This document shows positions 1 to 8,368 of a DNA stretch of 64,000 bases, in pieces (position 1 is the stretch's first letter; every line of letters begins with the position of its first letter). Below the pieces are notes generated by a model that saw only the letters and a list, made by a program, of their open reading frames with translations, was not told the origin of the DNA and did not search any database. Source of the DNA: Anaeromyxobacter dehalogenans 2CP-C (GTDB lineage Bacteria > Myxococcota > Myxococcia > Myxococcales > Anaeromyxobacteraceae); NCBI RefSeq assembly GCF_000013385.1, contig NC_007760.1, positions 3,384,001-3,448,000 on the forward strand, written 5' to 3'. Position numbers and translations under genes: made by a program.

Positions 1-316
1 CCGCGGCGGCGCGCTCGAGGGCCTCGCGGGCCACCTCCGCCGGCGGGAGCCGGCGCTTGCCCTTCACCGCGCGCGAGCTGGTGCCGACCACCCAGGCGCA
101 GTCGGCCACCGCCTCGTCGAGCGTGCGCACCAGCCGCGGCCGGTCGAGCAGCTCCCCGGCGTGCACCGCCACGCGCCGCATGGCCGCGAAGTCGTGCGTG
201 CCCAGCTCGGCGATGGCCCAGTCGTCGGCGCCGAAGTTCTTCATGGCGCGCGCCACCGCGCCGAGGTTCTCGGGGTTGCGGGGGCGCAGCAGCACCAGGC
301 GGACGGGAAGGCGCAT
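1..316 (-). CDS. TrmJ/SpoU-type RNA 2'-O-methyltransferase, N-terminal part only
   Basis: The reverse strand opens with an ATG at 316 and reads off the left edge, so only about 105 N-terminal residues are visible. The start is followed by the block LVLLRPRNPENLGAVARAMK, the SPOUT (TrmH/TrmJ) N-terminal signature in which an Asn-containing loop binds the ribose substrate. TrmJ-family enzymes 2'-O-methylate tRNA at position 32; other SpoU enzymes act on rRNA, and the visible part cannot separate them. The SAM-binding trefoil knot lies outside the window. Another ATG at 326 is out of frame. The gene is divergent from the TRIC-like gene at 368. Confidence 0.8.
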   Translation of the reverse strand, partial: MRLPVRLVLLRPRNPENLGAVARAMKNFGADDWAIAELGTHDFAAMRRVAVHAGELLDRPRLVRTLDEAVADCAWVVGTSSRAVKGKRRLPPAEVAREALERAAA

Positions 317-367
317 CGCGGCGCATGCTACCGCGCCGGCCCGGTCCGGCCGTGCTAAAGGAGGCGC

Positions 368-1036
368 GTGCCCCACGCCGCGCGGTTCCTCGAGAACCCC
401 TTCCAGCTCCACATCACGTTCGACCTCGCCGCGACGTTCCTGTTCGCGGTGACCGGCGCGCTGGCCGCGATCTCGAGGCGGTACGACTTCGTGGGCGTGC
501 TGGTGCTCGCCTTCGTCACCGGGCTGGGCGGCGCGCTGCTCCGCGACGGCCTGTTCCTCCAGTTCGGCCCGCCGGCGGTCGTGACCGACGGCCGGTACCT
601 GGTGGCGGTGGCGCTGGGCGCGGCCACCGGCGTCTTCTTCGGCAAGCGCCTGCACCGGTTCCAGATCCCCTTCCTGCTCGCCGACGCGGTGGCACTCGGG
701 ACCTACGGCGTGGTCGGCGCCAACAAGTCGATCGCGGCGGGCCTGCCGATGCTGACGGCCCTCCTGGTCGGCGCGGTGAACGCGGTGGGCGGCGGCCTGC
801 TCCGCGATCTGCTGGTGCACGACGTGCCGCTCGTGTTCAGGCCGGGAGAGTTCTACGCGCTCGCCGCCATGGCGGGCGAGCTCGTGTTCATCGGCCTCAC
901 CCGCGGCGCCGGGCTGCCCGGCACGCTGTCGGCGCTCATCGCGATCGCCGCCGCCTTCGCGGTCCGGATCCTCTCGGTGTGGCTGGGCTGGCGGACCGAG
1001 GCGCTGTCGGGCGAGGACGGGACAGGCGAGCGGTAG
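368..1036 (+). CDS. TRIC/UPF0126 (YicG-like) membrane protein
   Basis: A 222-residue polytopic membrane protein with about seven hydrophobic segments arranged as two similar halves. Each half carries the family's Gly-rich signature before an Arg-Asp: GLGGALLRD near residue 53 and VGGGLLRD near residue 140. The family is the prokaryotic TRIC-type cation channel group (formerly UPF0126), trimeric channels of the inner membrane; the ion and physiological role are not known here. GTG start chosen because aaaggaggcg sits just upstream. Length matches the family (about 200-215). The short charged C-terminal tail is extra. Confidence 0.85.
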   Translation: MPHAARFLENPFQLHITFDLAATFLFAVTGALAAISRRYDFVGVLVLAFVTGLGGALLRDGLFLQFGPPAVVTDGRYLVAVALGAATGVFFGKRLHRFQIPFLLADAVALGTYGVVGANKSIAAGLPMLTALLVGAVNAVGGGLLRDLLVHDVPLVFRPGEFYALAAMAGELVFIGLTRGAGLPGTLSALIAIAAAFAVRILSVWLGWRTEALSGEDGTGER

Positions 1037-1125
1037 CTTCCTTGCCGCGGGTCAAGGCCGACCCGGCAGGGCTTCCCTTAAGGTGCGCCCTCCGAGGATC
1101 TCCACCCCGCGCTCCAGGAGCCTTC

Positions 1126-1695
1126 ATGACGCTCGTCCGCAGCCTGCTCGTCGCCGCCCTCGCCCTCGCCGTCCCGTTCGCCGCCCGCGCCGCGGGCGGC
1201 CACGACAGCGTGGGCTGCGGCGGCTGCCACTCGATCCACACCGCCAAGGGCAAGATCATCTTCGCGGTCACGCCGAACACCAAGGCGCTCGATCCCAAGA
1301 CCAAGCAGCCGTACTCCGGCACCACCGCGCTCTGCCTCGCCTGCCACGCCGACTCCAAGGACGGCGGCCAGGGCTACGCGCCGGTGTCGGGCCACATGAG
1401 CCACCCGTACGGCGTCGCCAGCGTGAACCCGAAGGTCGCGAAGGTGCCGGGCGAGCTGCTGCGCGACGGGCGCTTCGAGTGCATCGGCTGCCACGATCCG
1501 CACCCGTCCAACCCGAACTACAAGTACCTCCGCGTGGACACGGCCAAGGGCCAGCAGATGGACGCGTTCTGCGGCGTGTGCCACCCGGGCAAGGCCGACG
1601 CGGCCACGGTGAAGCAGGCGGCGATCTTCAACTCGATGGACGAGTCCGGCGCGAAGCGCGCCGCCGCGCCCGCGCCGGCCCCCGCCAGGAAGTAG
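1126..1695 (+). CDS. Periplasmic tetraheme c-type cytochrome
   Basis: 189 residues. An N-terminal signal peptide (residues 1-22, ending ARA-AGG) is followed by four CXXCH heme-attachment motifs: CGGCH, CLACH, CIGCH and CGVCH. Additional His residues (for example GHMSHP) could serve as distal ligands. The C-terminus is an Ala/Pro-rich tail. It probably carries electrons in the periplasm or on the outer face, as in dissimilatory metal or nitrogen-oxide respiration; partner and substrate are not evident because the neighbours are unrelated. ATG at 1126 is preceded by caggag. The longer open frame upstream overlaps the TRIC gene and is not coding. Confidence 0.9.
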   Translation: MTLVRSLLVAALALAVPFAARAAGGHDSVGCGGCHSIHTAKGKIIFAVTPNTKALDPKTKQPYSGTTALCLACHADSKDGGQGYAPVSGHMSHPYGVASVNPKVAKVPGELLRDGRFECIGCHDPHPSNPNYKYLRVDTAKGQQMDAFCGVCHPGKADAATVKQAAIFNSMDESGAKRAAAPAPAPARK

Positions 1696-1767
1696 CGGGA
1701 TCCACGCTCGCCGCCGACCGTGGCCTCGCGCCGCGGGCGGCGGTGCCGTCTCCGGCGCCGGCGGGGC

Positions 1768-3882
1768 TCACCGCGCGACCGCGACCGCGGCGCGCGGCCG
1801 CCAGATCTCGAGCATCCCGCGCGGCGCCGAGAGCCACACCGGCTCGTAGCGCGCCGCGAGGTCCGCCGCGAGCGCGGCACCGCACGGCGTCTCCAGCAGC
1901 TCGCGCGTCGCGCCCCACACCAGCACGTAGTCGAGCCGCCCCAGCCGCCGCGCCCCGCGCAGATCCACGCAGGGCGGGACGCCCTCCATCCGCCCCAGCG
2001 ATCCCGCGATGACGTGGAACGGGTTCCGGCCGGCGGGGAAGCGCACCGGGCAGTGGTCGGTGTTGGCCTGGCTGTTCTTGAGGTCCACGCCGCCGCGCGC
2101 CGCCACGATCCAGCCGGTCGCGTGCAGGAAGGGCTTGATGCGGTAGCCCATGCGCCGCCCGTGCGCGTCCTGCGGCCCGTACGGCGAGAGCGCCAGCGGC
2201 AGCATCACCCGCCCCTCCTCCACCGCCGCGGACGCCGAGGCGTACTCCTCGAGGTAGGCCGAGAGCTGCCGCTGCTTGTCGAGCCGGACCCCGAGCGCGA
2301 CCACCGCGATGGCCGCGAGCGCGACCGCGGCGCGCCGCGCCGGGGCACCCGGGCCCGCGGACGCGGCCCCGAGCCAGGCCGCGACGCACAGGAGCGCGAG
2401 CAGCGCCATCCGGTCCGACACGTGCGCGCCGGCCGCCACCACGTCGGGCACGGCGAAGTACAGGAGCACGAACGCGGCGGCGGCGACGAGCCACCCGTCG
2501 TGCGCGAGGAGCCGCACCCCGCGCCCGGCGCGGACCAGCGCCGCGTGCACCACGGCCACCGCCAGCACCAGCATCACGGCCATGGCGAGCGGCAGCTCGC
2601 GCCGGTCGATGGAGACGAGCGAGTACCCGGCGGCGAGCTTCGCCGCCAGCTCCGGCAGCGGGATCCGCGCCGCGACCCGGTCGCGGTGCGCCAGCAGCCA
2701 GGCCCCGAGCAGCAGCAGGCCCGGCGCCGCCGCGGCCAGCCCCGCCGCGGCGCGCCGCGCGTACGCCGCCGCCACCCGGCGCCGCCGGGCGGGGTGGCGG
2801 CGCGCGCGGGCGAGCGAGCGGGCCGCCCGCAGGCCGAGCACGGCGCCCGCGAAGAGGAGCGCGCCGGCGAACGCGACCGAGTGCGCGAGGTAGAGCAGCA
2901 GCGACAGGACCGCGAGCGCCGCGAAGCGCCCGGGCCCGAGCCGGCCGCGGGTGCGCAGCCAGAACCCCGCCGCCAGGAACGCGAGCGCGACCCCGTAGCA
3001 GAAGTTCCAGAAGCCCATGTGGAACGGGTAGGCGTGCACGAACGGGAAGACGGCCAGCGCGGCCCACCAGCCGCGGGCGCCGCGCGGGAGCACCGCGCGG
3101 AACGAGATCGGCAGCAGCACGGTGTAGCCGCTCAGCACCAGCTTCTCGGCGGTCAGCGGCGACACGATCGACAGCAGCGGCGCGAGCAGCGCCTGCGTCA
3201 GCCAGTTGGGCTGCGCGCCCCAGTTCGCCTCGTAGTAGCCGCGGAGCAGCGGCGAGGCGCCGTGGTGGAGCAGCGCGAGCACGTTCTCGACGTGCAGCGG
3301 CCCGTCCTGGGTGGGGAAGTAGCGGACCAGCCAGATGGGCAGCACGTGCAGCGCGACGAGCGCGCCGAACAGCACCGCCGGGAGCAGGGCCCGCCCGCGC
3401 GCGCCGGCCTCCGGCCCGCGCACCGCCGCGCCCGCGCCGGCCCAGGCCCACCGCGCGCTGCCCGCCCAGCTCCAGGCGAACGCGAGCGCGATGCCGGCCG
3501 CCTGCGCCGGCAGGCGCAGCGGCCCGAGCGACGGCCGTCCGAGCGCGTGGCGCGCGAGCAGCGCCAGCGCCGCGAACGTGGCGAGCTGGATGGCGACGCC
3601 GACGAGGCTCACCGCGTGGTAGCGGCCGAGCCGCGCGAGCCGCCCGCGCCCGCCGCGGCGATCGCGAAAGGTGATCGCGTCGTGCAGCAGGAAGTTGGAG
3701 AGGACGCTCGCCTCGATGGCGACCGCCGACGCGGCCACCTCGGGCACCCCGAGCCCCTGCGCCAGGACGTGCAGGACGGCCAGGTTCACCACCACGCCGC
3801 TGCCGCCCACCGCCGCGAACCGCGCCAGGCGGCCCGCGCCGGGCGCACCCGTCCCGTCCTCGATCCTCGAGCCGAACCTCAT
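1768..3882 (-). CDS. GtrA domain fused to a GT-C-like polytopic glycosyltransferase
   Basis: 704 residues. The first 130 or so residues form a GtrA-like four-helix domain: RFAAVGGSGVVVNL near residue 23 and SNFLLHDAITFRD near residue 65, the latter equivalent to the usual NFLLNRxxTF. GtrA proteins are thought to flip polyprenyl-linked sugars. The remaining 570 residues hold about ten membrane segments with a large first loop containing YFPTQDGPLHVE; an acidic residue in that loop is typical of GT-C enzymes that use lipid-linked sugars. I infer a flippase-transferase fusion for envelope glycan modification. ATG at 3882 is chosen over GTG at 3903 because gaggggaagg precedes it. It is the last gene of its strand before the cytochrome. 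Confidence 0.7.
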   Translation of the reverse strand: MRFGSRIEDGTGAPGAGRLARFAAVGGSGVVVNLAVLHVLAQGLGVPEVAASAVAIEASVLSNFLLHDAITFRDRRGGRGRLARLGRYHAVSLVGVAIQLATFAALALLARHALGRPSLGPLRLPAQAAGIALAFAWSWAGSARWAWAGAGAAVRGPEAGARGRALLPAVLFGALVALHVLPIWLVRYFPTQDGPLHVENVLALLHHGASPLLRGYYEANWGAQPNWLTQALLAPLLSIVSPLTAEKLVLSGYTVLLPISFRAVLPRGARGWWAALAVFPFVHAYPFHMGFWNFCYGVALAFLAAGFWLRTRGRLGPGRFAALAVLSLLLYLAHSVAFAGALLFAGAVLGLRAARSLARARRHPARRRRVAAAYARRAAAGLAAAAPGLLLLGAWLLAHRDRVAARIPLPELAAKLAAGYSLVSIDRRELPLAMAVMLVLAVAVVHAALVRAGRGVRLLAHDGWLVAAAAFVLLYFAVPDVVAAGAHVSDRMALLALLCVAAWLGAASAGPGAPARRAAVALAAIAVVALGVRLDKQRQLSAYLEEYASASAAVEEGRVMLPLALSPYGPQDAHGRRMGYRIKPFLHATGWIVAARGGVDLKNSQANTDHCPVRFPAGRNPFHVIAGSLGRMEGVPPCVDLRGARRLGRLDYVLVWGATRELLETPCGAALAADLAARYEPVWLSAPRGMLEIWRPRAAVAVAR

Positions 3883-4044
3883 CGGGCCTTCCCCTCTCGG
3901 CACTCACGCTGCGGAGCCGTGCCGGCGGGGGCATCCCGCCACGGGTGGAAGGGCCCAACGGAGGTTGCACGGGCGGCCGTACGCCTCGCGCGGGCACCAC
4001 GCCCCGCGCGCGGGGCGCGGCGGCGCCGCGCGGGTCGTTCACGA

Positions 4045-4392
4045 TCAGTTCAGGTACCGCGGACGCGCCGCGGCCGGGGCGGGCGGCGCCTCGGCGCCGG
4101 CGAGCTCCAGCCCCTGCCGCGTGAGCAGGTACCGCACGGTCCCGCTCCCGCGCTCGGTGTCGAGCTTCGCCTCGAACGCAGGCCCGGTGATGGCGCCGAG
4201 CTGGAGCGTCTTCTTGAGGTTCACGATGCGGCCGCTGGCCAGATCGCCTGCCACCGGGCCGGTCGCGGCGTCGCGCCGGTAGAGGTCGAGCGCGCCCTCG
4301 TGCAGCGTCGCGGCGAGCGAGGGCGAGAGCGGGATCGAGGAGAAAAGGACCGAGATGAGGGTCCAGTGCGGCGGGGGCGCCTCGGAGGCCAT
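4045..4392 (-). CDS. Hypothetical protein, 115 residues
   Basis: A small soluble-looking protein starting at ATG 4392 (MASEAPPPHW). The region LARDL-like and NLKKTLQLGA near residue 55 suggests helical segments, and a Pro/Ala-rich tail ends in RPRYLN. No family recognised. Codon use is like its neighbours and the frame has no competing long ORF with better start, but the ribosome site is weak, so existence is moderately supported. It lies about 160 bp upstream of the GtrA fusion on the same strand, and diverges from the membrane protein at 4606. Confidence 0.5.
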   Translation of the reverse strand: MASEAPPPHWTLISVLFSSIPLSPSLAATLHEGALDLYRRDAATGPVAGDLASGRIVNLKKTLQLGAITGPAFEAKLDTERGSGTVRYLLTRQGLELAGAEAPPAPAAARPRYLN

Positions 4393-4605
4393 CCGAACGA
4401 TTGTAACCGAGCGGGCCTGCGCGCGCCCGCGCGAGCCATGTGCGAGCGACGTACGGATGCGGGATGCGCGCGGCACGCCAGGAGGTATTGCATGGGGGAG
4501 CGAAACCGGCGCCGAGGTGGGGCGCAGGGCGGCGCGAGGCCCACGCAGGGAGGAGCCGGCGCCCGCCGGCATGCTTACCCACCGGGCATACGGAGGGACC
4601 AGACC

Positions 4606-6063
4606 GTGATCGAGGATCGTCCGCACCGCCCCGCTGCCGAGCCGCTGACGCCCGGCGCGCTGCCCCGGCGCCTGCGCGGCTGGTTCGGCATGTCCGAGGA
4701 GCCGCCCCTCCGCCCGGCCCGGCCGGCGCGCCTCGACATCGTCCGCCGGAGCTGGGCCGCCGCCTACTGGCAGGCGCGCGTCTCGGTGCGCGCCGGCGTC
4801 CCGCTCGACGACTACCTGCGCTCGCGCCTGGCGCGCTACTCCGCGGCGCTGCCCGTGCCGCGCGCGCAGCTCCCGCTCTCCGTCGAGGTCGAGGACGGGG
4901 AGATCCTGGTCGGCGAGGCCGCCCCGGAGCGCCGGCCGGCGGAGCCGCCGGCGGACGGCGACGCCTGGCTCGCCGCGCTGGTGCACGTGGAGGGCCCGGC
5001 CGTGCGCCAGGAGGTCGCGGAGCTGGAGATCCGCCTCGCCTCGATCGAGGTGGACGCGGACGCCGCGCGCCGCCGCGACGAGGAGCTGTCGCGCCGCCTC
5101 GCCGCCGACGTCGCGGCCGGGACCGTGTGCGCGCCGCCGCAGGTGGAGGCCACCGCCGAGCAGCTCGGGCGTCCCCCGGTGTCGAGCGCCGCGCCGCAGG
5201 CCGGCCTGCGCGCGTTCGCGACCGCGTCGATCGCGGCCGAGACCTGGCAGATCGCGCTGCCGCTGCTGCGCGCGGCCGGGGTGGACCCCGCCACGCTGGG
5301 CGCCTCCGCGGCGCGCAAGCCCGCGGAGACCGCGTTCGCGTTCGCGTTCGCGCTGGGCATCGCCGGCGCGCTGCTGGCGCTGGCCTGGGCGGGCTTCGAC
5401 GCCGCCTCGGTGCTCGCCTCGGGCGAGCAGGACCGGGCGCGCCGCCGCTACTCCGCCGCCGGCGCCGCCGGCGCCGCGCTGCTCTCCATCGGGCTCGCCG
5501 CGGCGGTCGCCGCGCTGCCGGGCGGGATCGGCGGGCTGCCGCCGGCCGTCTCCACGCTGCTGCTCGCCTCGGTGCCGGTGGGCGCAGCCCTGGCGCTCCG
5601 CGCCGCGCGCTCGCTGGCCACGCGCCGCGGGCTCGAGCTCACCGACGCGCTGGAGTGGGATCGCACCCGGGCCCGCGCGCTCGCCGATCGCGCGCGCCGC
5701 CTGGAGGAGCTGGACTGGGCGGAGGCCGAGGAGCACGACCTCGAGCGCGAGCGCGAGGCCGCCCGCCGGCGCCTGCGGACCATCGGCGCGCGCGCCGCCG
5801 CCGCCGACCGCCTCGCGTCCGAGCCGCTCCGCCGCCGCCGCGCCGAGCTGTCGCGGGTGGCGCAGAGCCTGGTGAGCGCGCTCGAGCTCGACCGCTACGA
5901 GTTCCTGCGCCAGGCCGCCGCGCGCGGCGCCACCGACCTCATCGCCCCGCGACGCCGCCGCGCCGGCGGGGACGGCCGCCGCGCCGAGCCGCCGCGGCCC
6001 GACGCCACGCCGGCGGCGCCGGTCGCGGTGCCCGTGCCGGAGGGCGGCCGCCTGGCGTCGTGA
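4606..6063 (+). CDS. Membrane protein of unknown family (paralogue A)
   Basis: 485 residues from GTG 4606, preceded by cggaggga. Layout: N-terminal soluble part with VRAGVPLDDYLRSRLARYSA near residue 67; an Ala/Arg/Glu-rich helical stretch; the block EATAEQLGRPPV near residue 180; a central hydrophobic region (about residues 200-345) with probably four membrane helices; then a charged coiled-coil region and ALELDRYEFLRQAAA near residue 430; Pro-rich tail. The gene at 10208 shares all these blocks in the same order, so the two are paralogues. I do not recognise the family and assign no function. The two helical charged arms around a membrane core suggest a scaffold or envelope-associated role, which is speculation. 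Confidence 0.75.
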   Translation: MIEDRPHRPAAEPLTPGALPRRLRGWFGMSEEPPLRPARPARLDIVRRSWAAAYWQARVSVRAGVPLDDYLRSRLARYSAALPVPRAQLPLSVEVEDGEILVGEAAPERRPAEPPADGDAWLAALVHVEGPAVRQEVAELEIRLASIEVDADAARRRDEELSRRLAADVAAGTVCAPPQVEATAEQLGRPPVSSAAPQAGLRAFATASIAAETWQIALPLLRAAGVDPATLGASAARKPAETAFAFAFALGIAGALLALAWAGFDAASVLASGEQDRARRRYSAAGAAGAALLSIGLAAAVAALPGGIGGLPPAVSTLLLASVPVGAALALRAARSLATRRGLELTDALEWDRTRARALADRARRLEELDWAEAEEHDLEREREAARRRLRTIGARAAAADRLASEPLRRRRAELSRVAQSLVSALELDRYEFLRQAAARGATDLIAPRRRRAGGDGRRAEPPRPDATPAAPVAVPVPEGGRLAS

Positions 6064-6083
6064 GCCGGGCGCAGGCCCGTCTC

Positions 6084-6218
6084 CAGCGCGGCGAAGCCGC
6101 GCCCGCGGGGACCTCGCGCGGACCCGCGACAGCGGGCGCGCGAGGTCACGGGACCCGCGCAGCAAGGCGGGGCCCCGCGGAGCTCCGCTCCGTGGGGCGC
6201 GGCGCAGCCCCGTCCGAT
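6084..6218 (+). repeat. Hairpin-rich intergenic element, long copy
   Basis: The gap between the 4606 gene and rsmE contains three inverted repeats: GCGCGGC/GCCGCGC with a GAA loop at 6086-6102; an 11-bp perfect stem GACCTCGCGCG/CGCGCGAGGTC at 6110-6120 and 6137-6147; and GGGGC/GCCCC within the block at 6191-6214. The first and last modules recur between 9561 and 9626, where the middle part is missing. The last 24-nt block differs at one position between copies. This may be a dispersed REP-type element; it could also act as a terminator for the upstream gene. Confidence 0.6.
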
Positions 6219-6254
6219 TGACATTCGGGCATCGCTCGGACACCGTCCGCGCGC

Positions 6255-7016
6255 GTGAACCTCCTGTTGCTCGAGCCCGGAGAGCTCTCCGCCGGCGGCA
6301 CCGCCCGGCTGGCCGGGCGGCGCGCGCGCCACGTGCTGGAGGTGCTGCGCGCCGGCGCCGGCGACCGGATCCAGGCCGGCGTGGTCGGCGGGCGCATGGG
6401 CGAGGCGGAGATCCTCTCCGCGGCGCCGGACGAGGTGGTGATCGCGGCGCGGCTCGACCGGGAGCCGCCGCCGCCCGCGCCGGTGGCGCTCCTGCTCGCC
6501 CTGCCCCGTCCGAAGATCCTGCGCAAGGTGCTGCAGGCGGCCGCGTCGATGGGCGTGAAGCGGCTGGTGCTGCTCGGCAGCTACCGCGTGGAGAAGAGCT
6601 ACTTCGCCTCCCCGCTGCTCGCGCCCGAGGCCCTGCGCGAGCAGTTCCTGCTCGGCCTGGAGCAGGGGCGCGACACGATCCTCCCCGAGGTGGAGCTGCA
6701 CCGGTTCTTCAAGCCGTTCGTGGAGGACCTGCTCGACGCGCGCTTCCCGGAGCGCGACCGGCTGCTCGCGCACCCCGCCGGCGCGGCGCCCCTGGAGGCG
6801 CTCGCGCCGGCGGGCGCGCGCGCCGCGCTCGCCATCGGCCCGGAGGGCGGGTGGACGCCGTACGAGGCCGCCGCGCTGCGCGACCGCGGGTTCGCCGCGA
6901 TCACGCTGGGCCCCCGCGTGCTGCGCGTGGACGCGGCGGTCCCGTACGCCGTCGGCCAGGCCGAGCTCTGGCTGCGGTCGTCGTCCGCTAGGGCCTCGCC
7001 TCGTACACCACGTTGA
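6255..7016 (+). CDS. rsmE: 16S rRNA m3U1498 methyltransferase RsmE
   Basis: 253 residues, close to the usual 240-250. N-terminal PUA-like RNA-binding domain (RRARHVLEVLRAGAGD near residue 24), then a SPOUT methyltransferase domain. Diagnostic C-terminal motifs are GPEGGWTPYE near residue 196 and LGPRVLRVDAAV near residue 220, which build the trefoil-knot SAM site. It methylates N3 of U1498 in 16S rRNA in the assembled small subunit. GTG at 6255; ribosome site is weak. The last 29 bp overlap the 3' end of the convergent methyltransferase gene. Confidence 0.93.
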   Translation: MNLLLLEPGELSAGGTARLAGRRARHVLEVLRAGAGDRIQAGVVGGRMGEAEILSAAPDEVVIAARLDREPPPPAPVALLLALPRPKILRKVLQAAASMGVKRLVLLGSYRVEKSYFASPLLAPEALREQFLLGLEQGRDTILPEVELHRFFKPFVEDLLDARFPERDRLLAHPAGAAPLEALAPAGARAALAIGPEGGWTPYEAAALRDRGFAAITLGPRVLRVDAAVPYAVGQAELWLRSSSARASPRTPR

Positions 7017-8043
7017 ACGGGGTCTCGGTGGCGCGCCGGAACGTCCGGAAGCCCGCCTCGGCCACCACCGCCCGGATCCGCGCCTCGCCGGCCTGGGCCC
7101 CCAGGCACGCGCCCACCTCCTGCGCGCGGGACGCGGGCGTGCAGATCATCGTGGACGCGCAGTAGAACACCCGGCCCACCGGGTTCAGGTTCTTCTCGAC
7201 CTGATCGTTCGCGTACGGCTCCACGATCATCCAGCTCCCGCCCGGCTTCAGCATCTCCTTCACGTGGGCCGCCGCGCCGGCGGGATCGCCCATGTCGTGC
7301 AGGCAGTCGAAGCAGGCGACCAGGTCGTACGGCTCGCCGTGGAAGTCCTTCGCGGTCGCCACCTGGAAGCTCGCGTTCGCCAGCTTGCGACGGGTCGCCG
7401 CGCGGCGCGCCGTCCCGATCGACGGGCCGTGGTAGTCGAACCCGACGAACGTGGAGCGCGGGAACGCCTCCGCCATCAGCACGGTGGAGGCGCCGTGGCC
7501 GCACCCGACGTCGGCGACGCGCGCCCCCGCGCGCAGCTTCGGCTCGACCCCTTCCAGCGCCGGCAGCCACTCGCCCACCAGGTGCGCGGCGTAGTTCGGC
7601 CGGAAGAAGCGCTCGGTGCCCTCGAACAGGGACGCGTCGTGCTCGTCCCAGCCCACCCCGTCGCCGGTGCGGAACGCCTCCACCAGCTTGGGCGTGTCCT
7701 TCACCACCGAGCTGATGATCTGGAACGCGCCGGGGATGTACGCGGGGCTGTCCTCCATCGCGAGCGCGAACGCCTGCTCGTCCGGGAGCGTGAAGGTGCC
7801 CGCGCTCGCGTCGTACTCCACGAAGCCGCCCGCCGCCTGCGCGCACAGCCACTCGCGCACGTAGCGCGCGTCGGTGTGGGTCTTCTCCGCGAGCGCCGCC
7901 GGCGTCATGGGACCGGCCGACGCCATCGCCTTGTACAGCCCCAGCTGCTCCCCGACGATGACCAGCGCCGCGTTCATCGCGGCGCCCATCTCGCCGAGCA
8001 CCTTGCCCATGAACTGGTTCAGCCTGTCCTCGTTCAGCTGCAT
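6988..8043 (-). CDS. SAM-dependent methyltransferase with winged-helix N-terminal domain
   Basis: 351 residues. Residues 1-110 form a dimerisation/winged-helix domain of the small-molecule O-methyltransferase type (AALVIVGEQLGLYKAM). A class I methyltransferase domain follows, with SAM motif ADVGCGHGAST near residue 180, acidic motif VGFDYHG near residue 203, and LVACFDCLHDMGDP near residue 250. Overall it resembles mycobacterial Rv2258c-type enzymes; the substrate is unknown. ATG 8043 chosen over GTG 8055 because ggagg lies directly upstream of it. Tail-to-tail overlap with rsmE (29 bp). Confidence 0.85.
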   Translation of the reverse strand: MQLNEDRLNQFMGKVLGEMGAAMNAALVIVGEQLGLYKAMASAGPMTPAALAEKTHTDARYVREWLCAQAAGGFVEYDASAGTFTLPDEQAFALAMEDSPAYIPGAFQIISSVVKDTPKLVEAFRTGDGVGWDEHDASLFEGTERFFRPNYAAHLVGEWLPALEGVEPKLRAGARVADVGCGHGASTVLMAEAFPRSTFVGFDYHGPSIGTARRAATRRKLANASFQVATAKDFHGEPYDLVACFDCLHDMGDPAGAAAHVKEMLKPGGSWMIVEPYANDQVEKNLNPVGRVFYCASTMICTPASRAQEVGACLGAQAGEARIRAVVAEAGFRTFRRATETPFNVVYEARP

Positions 8044-8368
8044 CGGATCCTCCACGTGTCCGCCTGGGCCGAGGCGCCCGGCGGAGCGTGATCGAGGAGC
8101 GGAGACGCGGGCCGGCGGTGCCCGCCAACCTCACGGGCTCGCGGACCGGGGACCACGGGAAGGCGGGGTGAAAGACGACCCTTGCGCCCTGGAGCTGGAA
8201 GCGGCCGGGCGGGTGAGCGGAGCGCGCTCCCGCGCGGACGAGGGTCGCCACGCGGGGCTGCGCGGCGGCGCGAATCCCCTCCCGGGGCCGCACGGGCCGC
8301 CGGCGATCGCGTAAGCTCATCGACCTCCTCTCCCCAGGCCGGCCGCGCGCCGGCGCCACGAGGTCCCC
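8044..8368. other. Divergent intergenic region without a gene
   Basis: About 325 bp separate the divergent methyltransferase (minus) and aminotransferase (plus) genes, so at least two promoters must lie here. No small gene, RNA or convincing -35/-10 pair stands out; the most AT-rich spot is gcgtaagctcatcg near 8306. The aminotransferase leader ends in cacgaggtcccc before its ATG. Confidence 0.5.

Noticed and set aside
1628-4582. Long open frame on the minus strand
   Set aside because: It is the shifted shadow of the GtrA-type gene; its translation is Arg/Ala/Gly-rich and lacks domains, as expected from GC bias.
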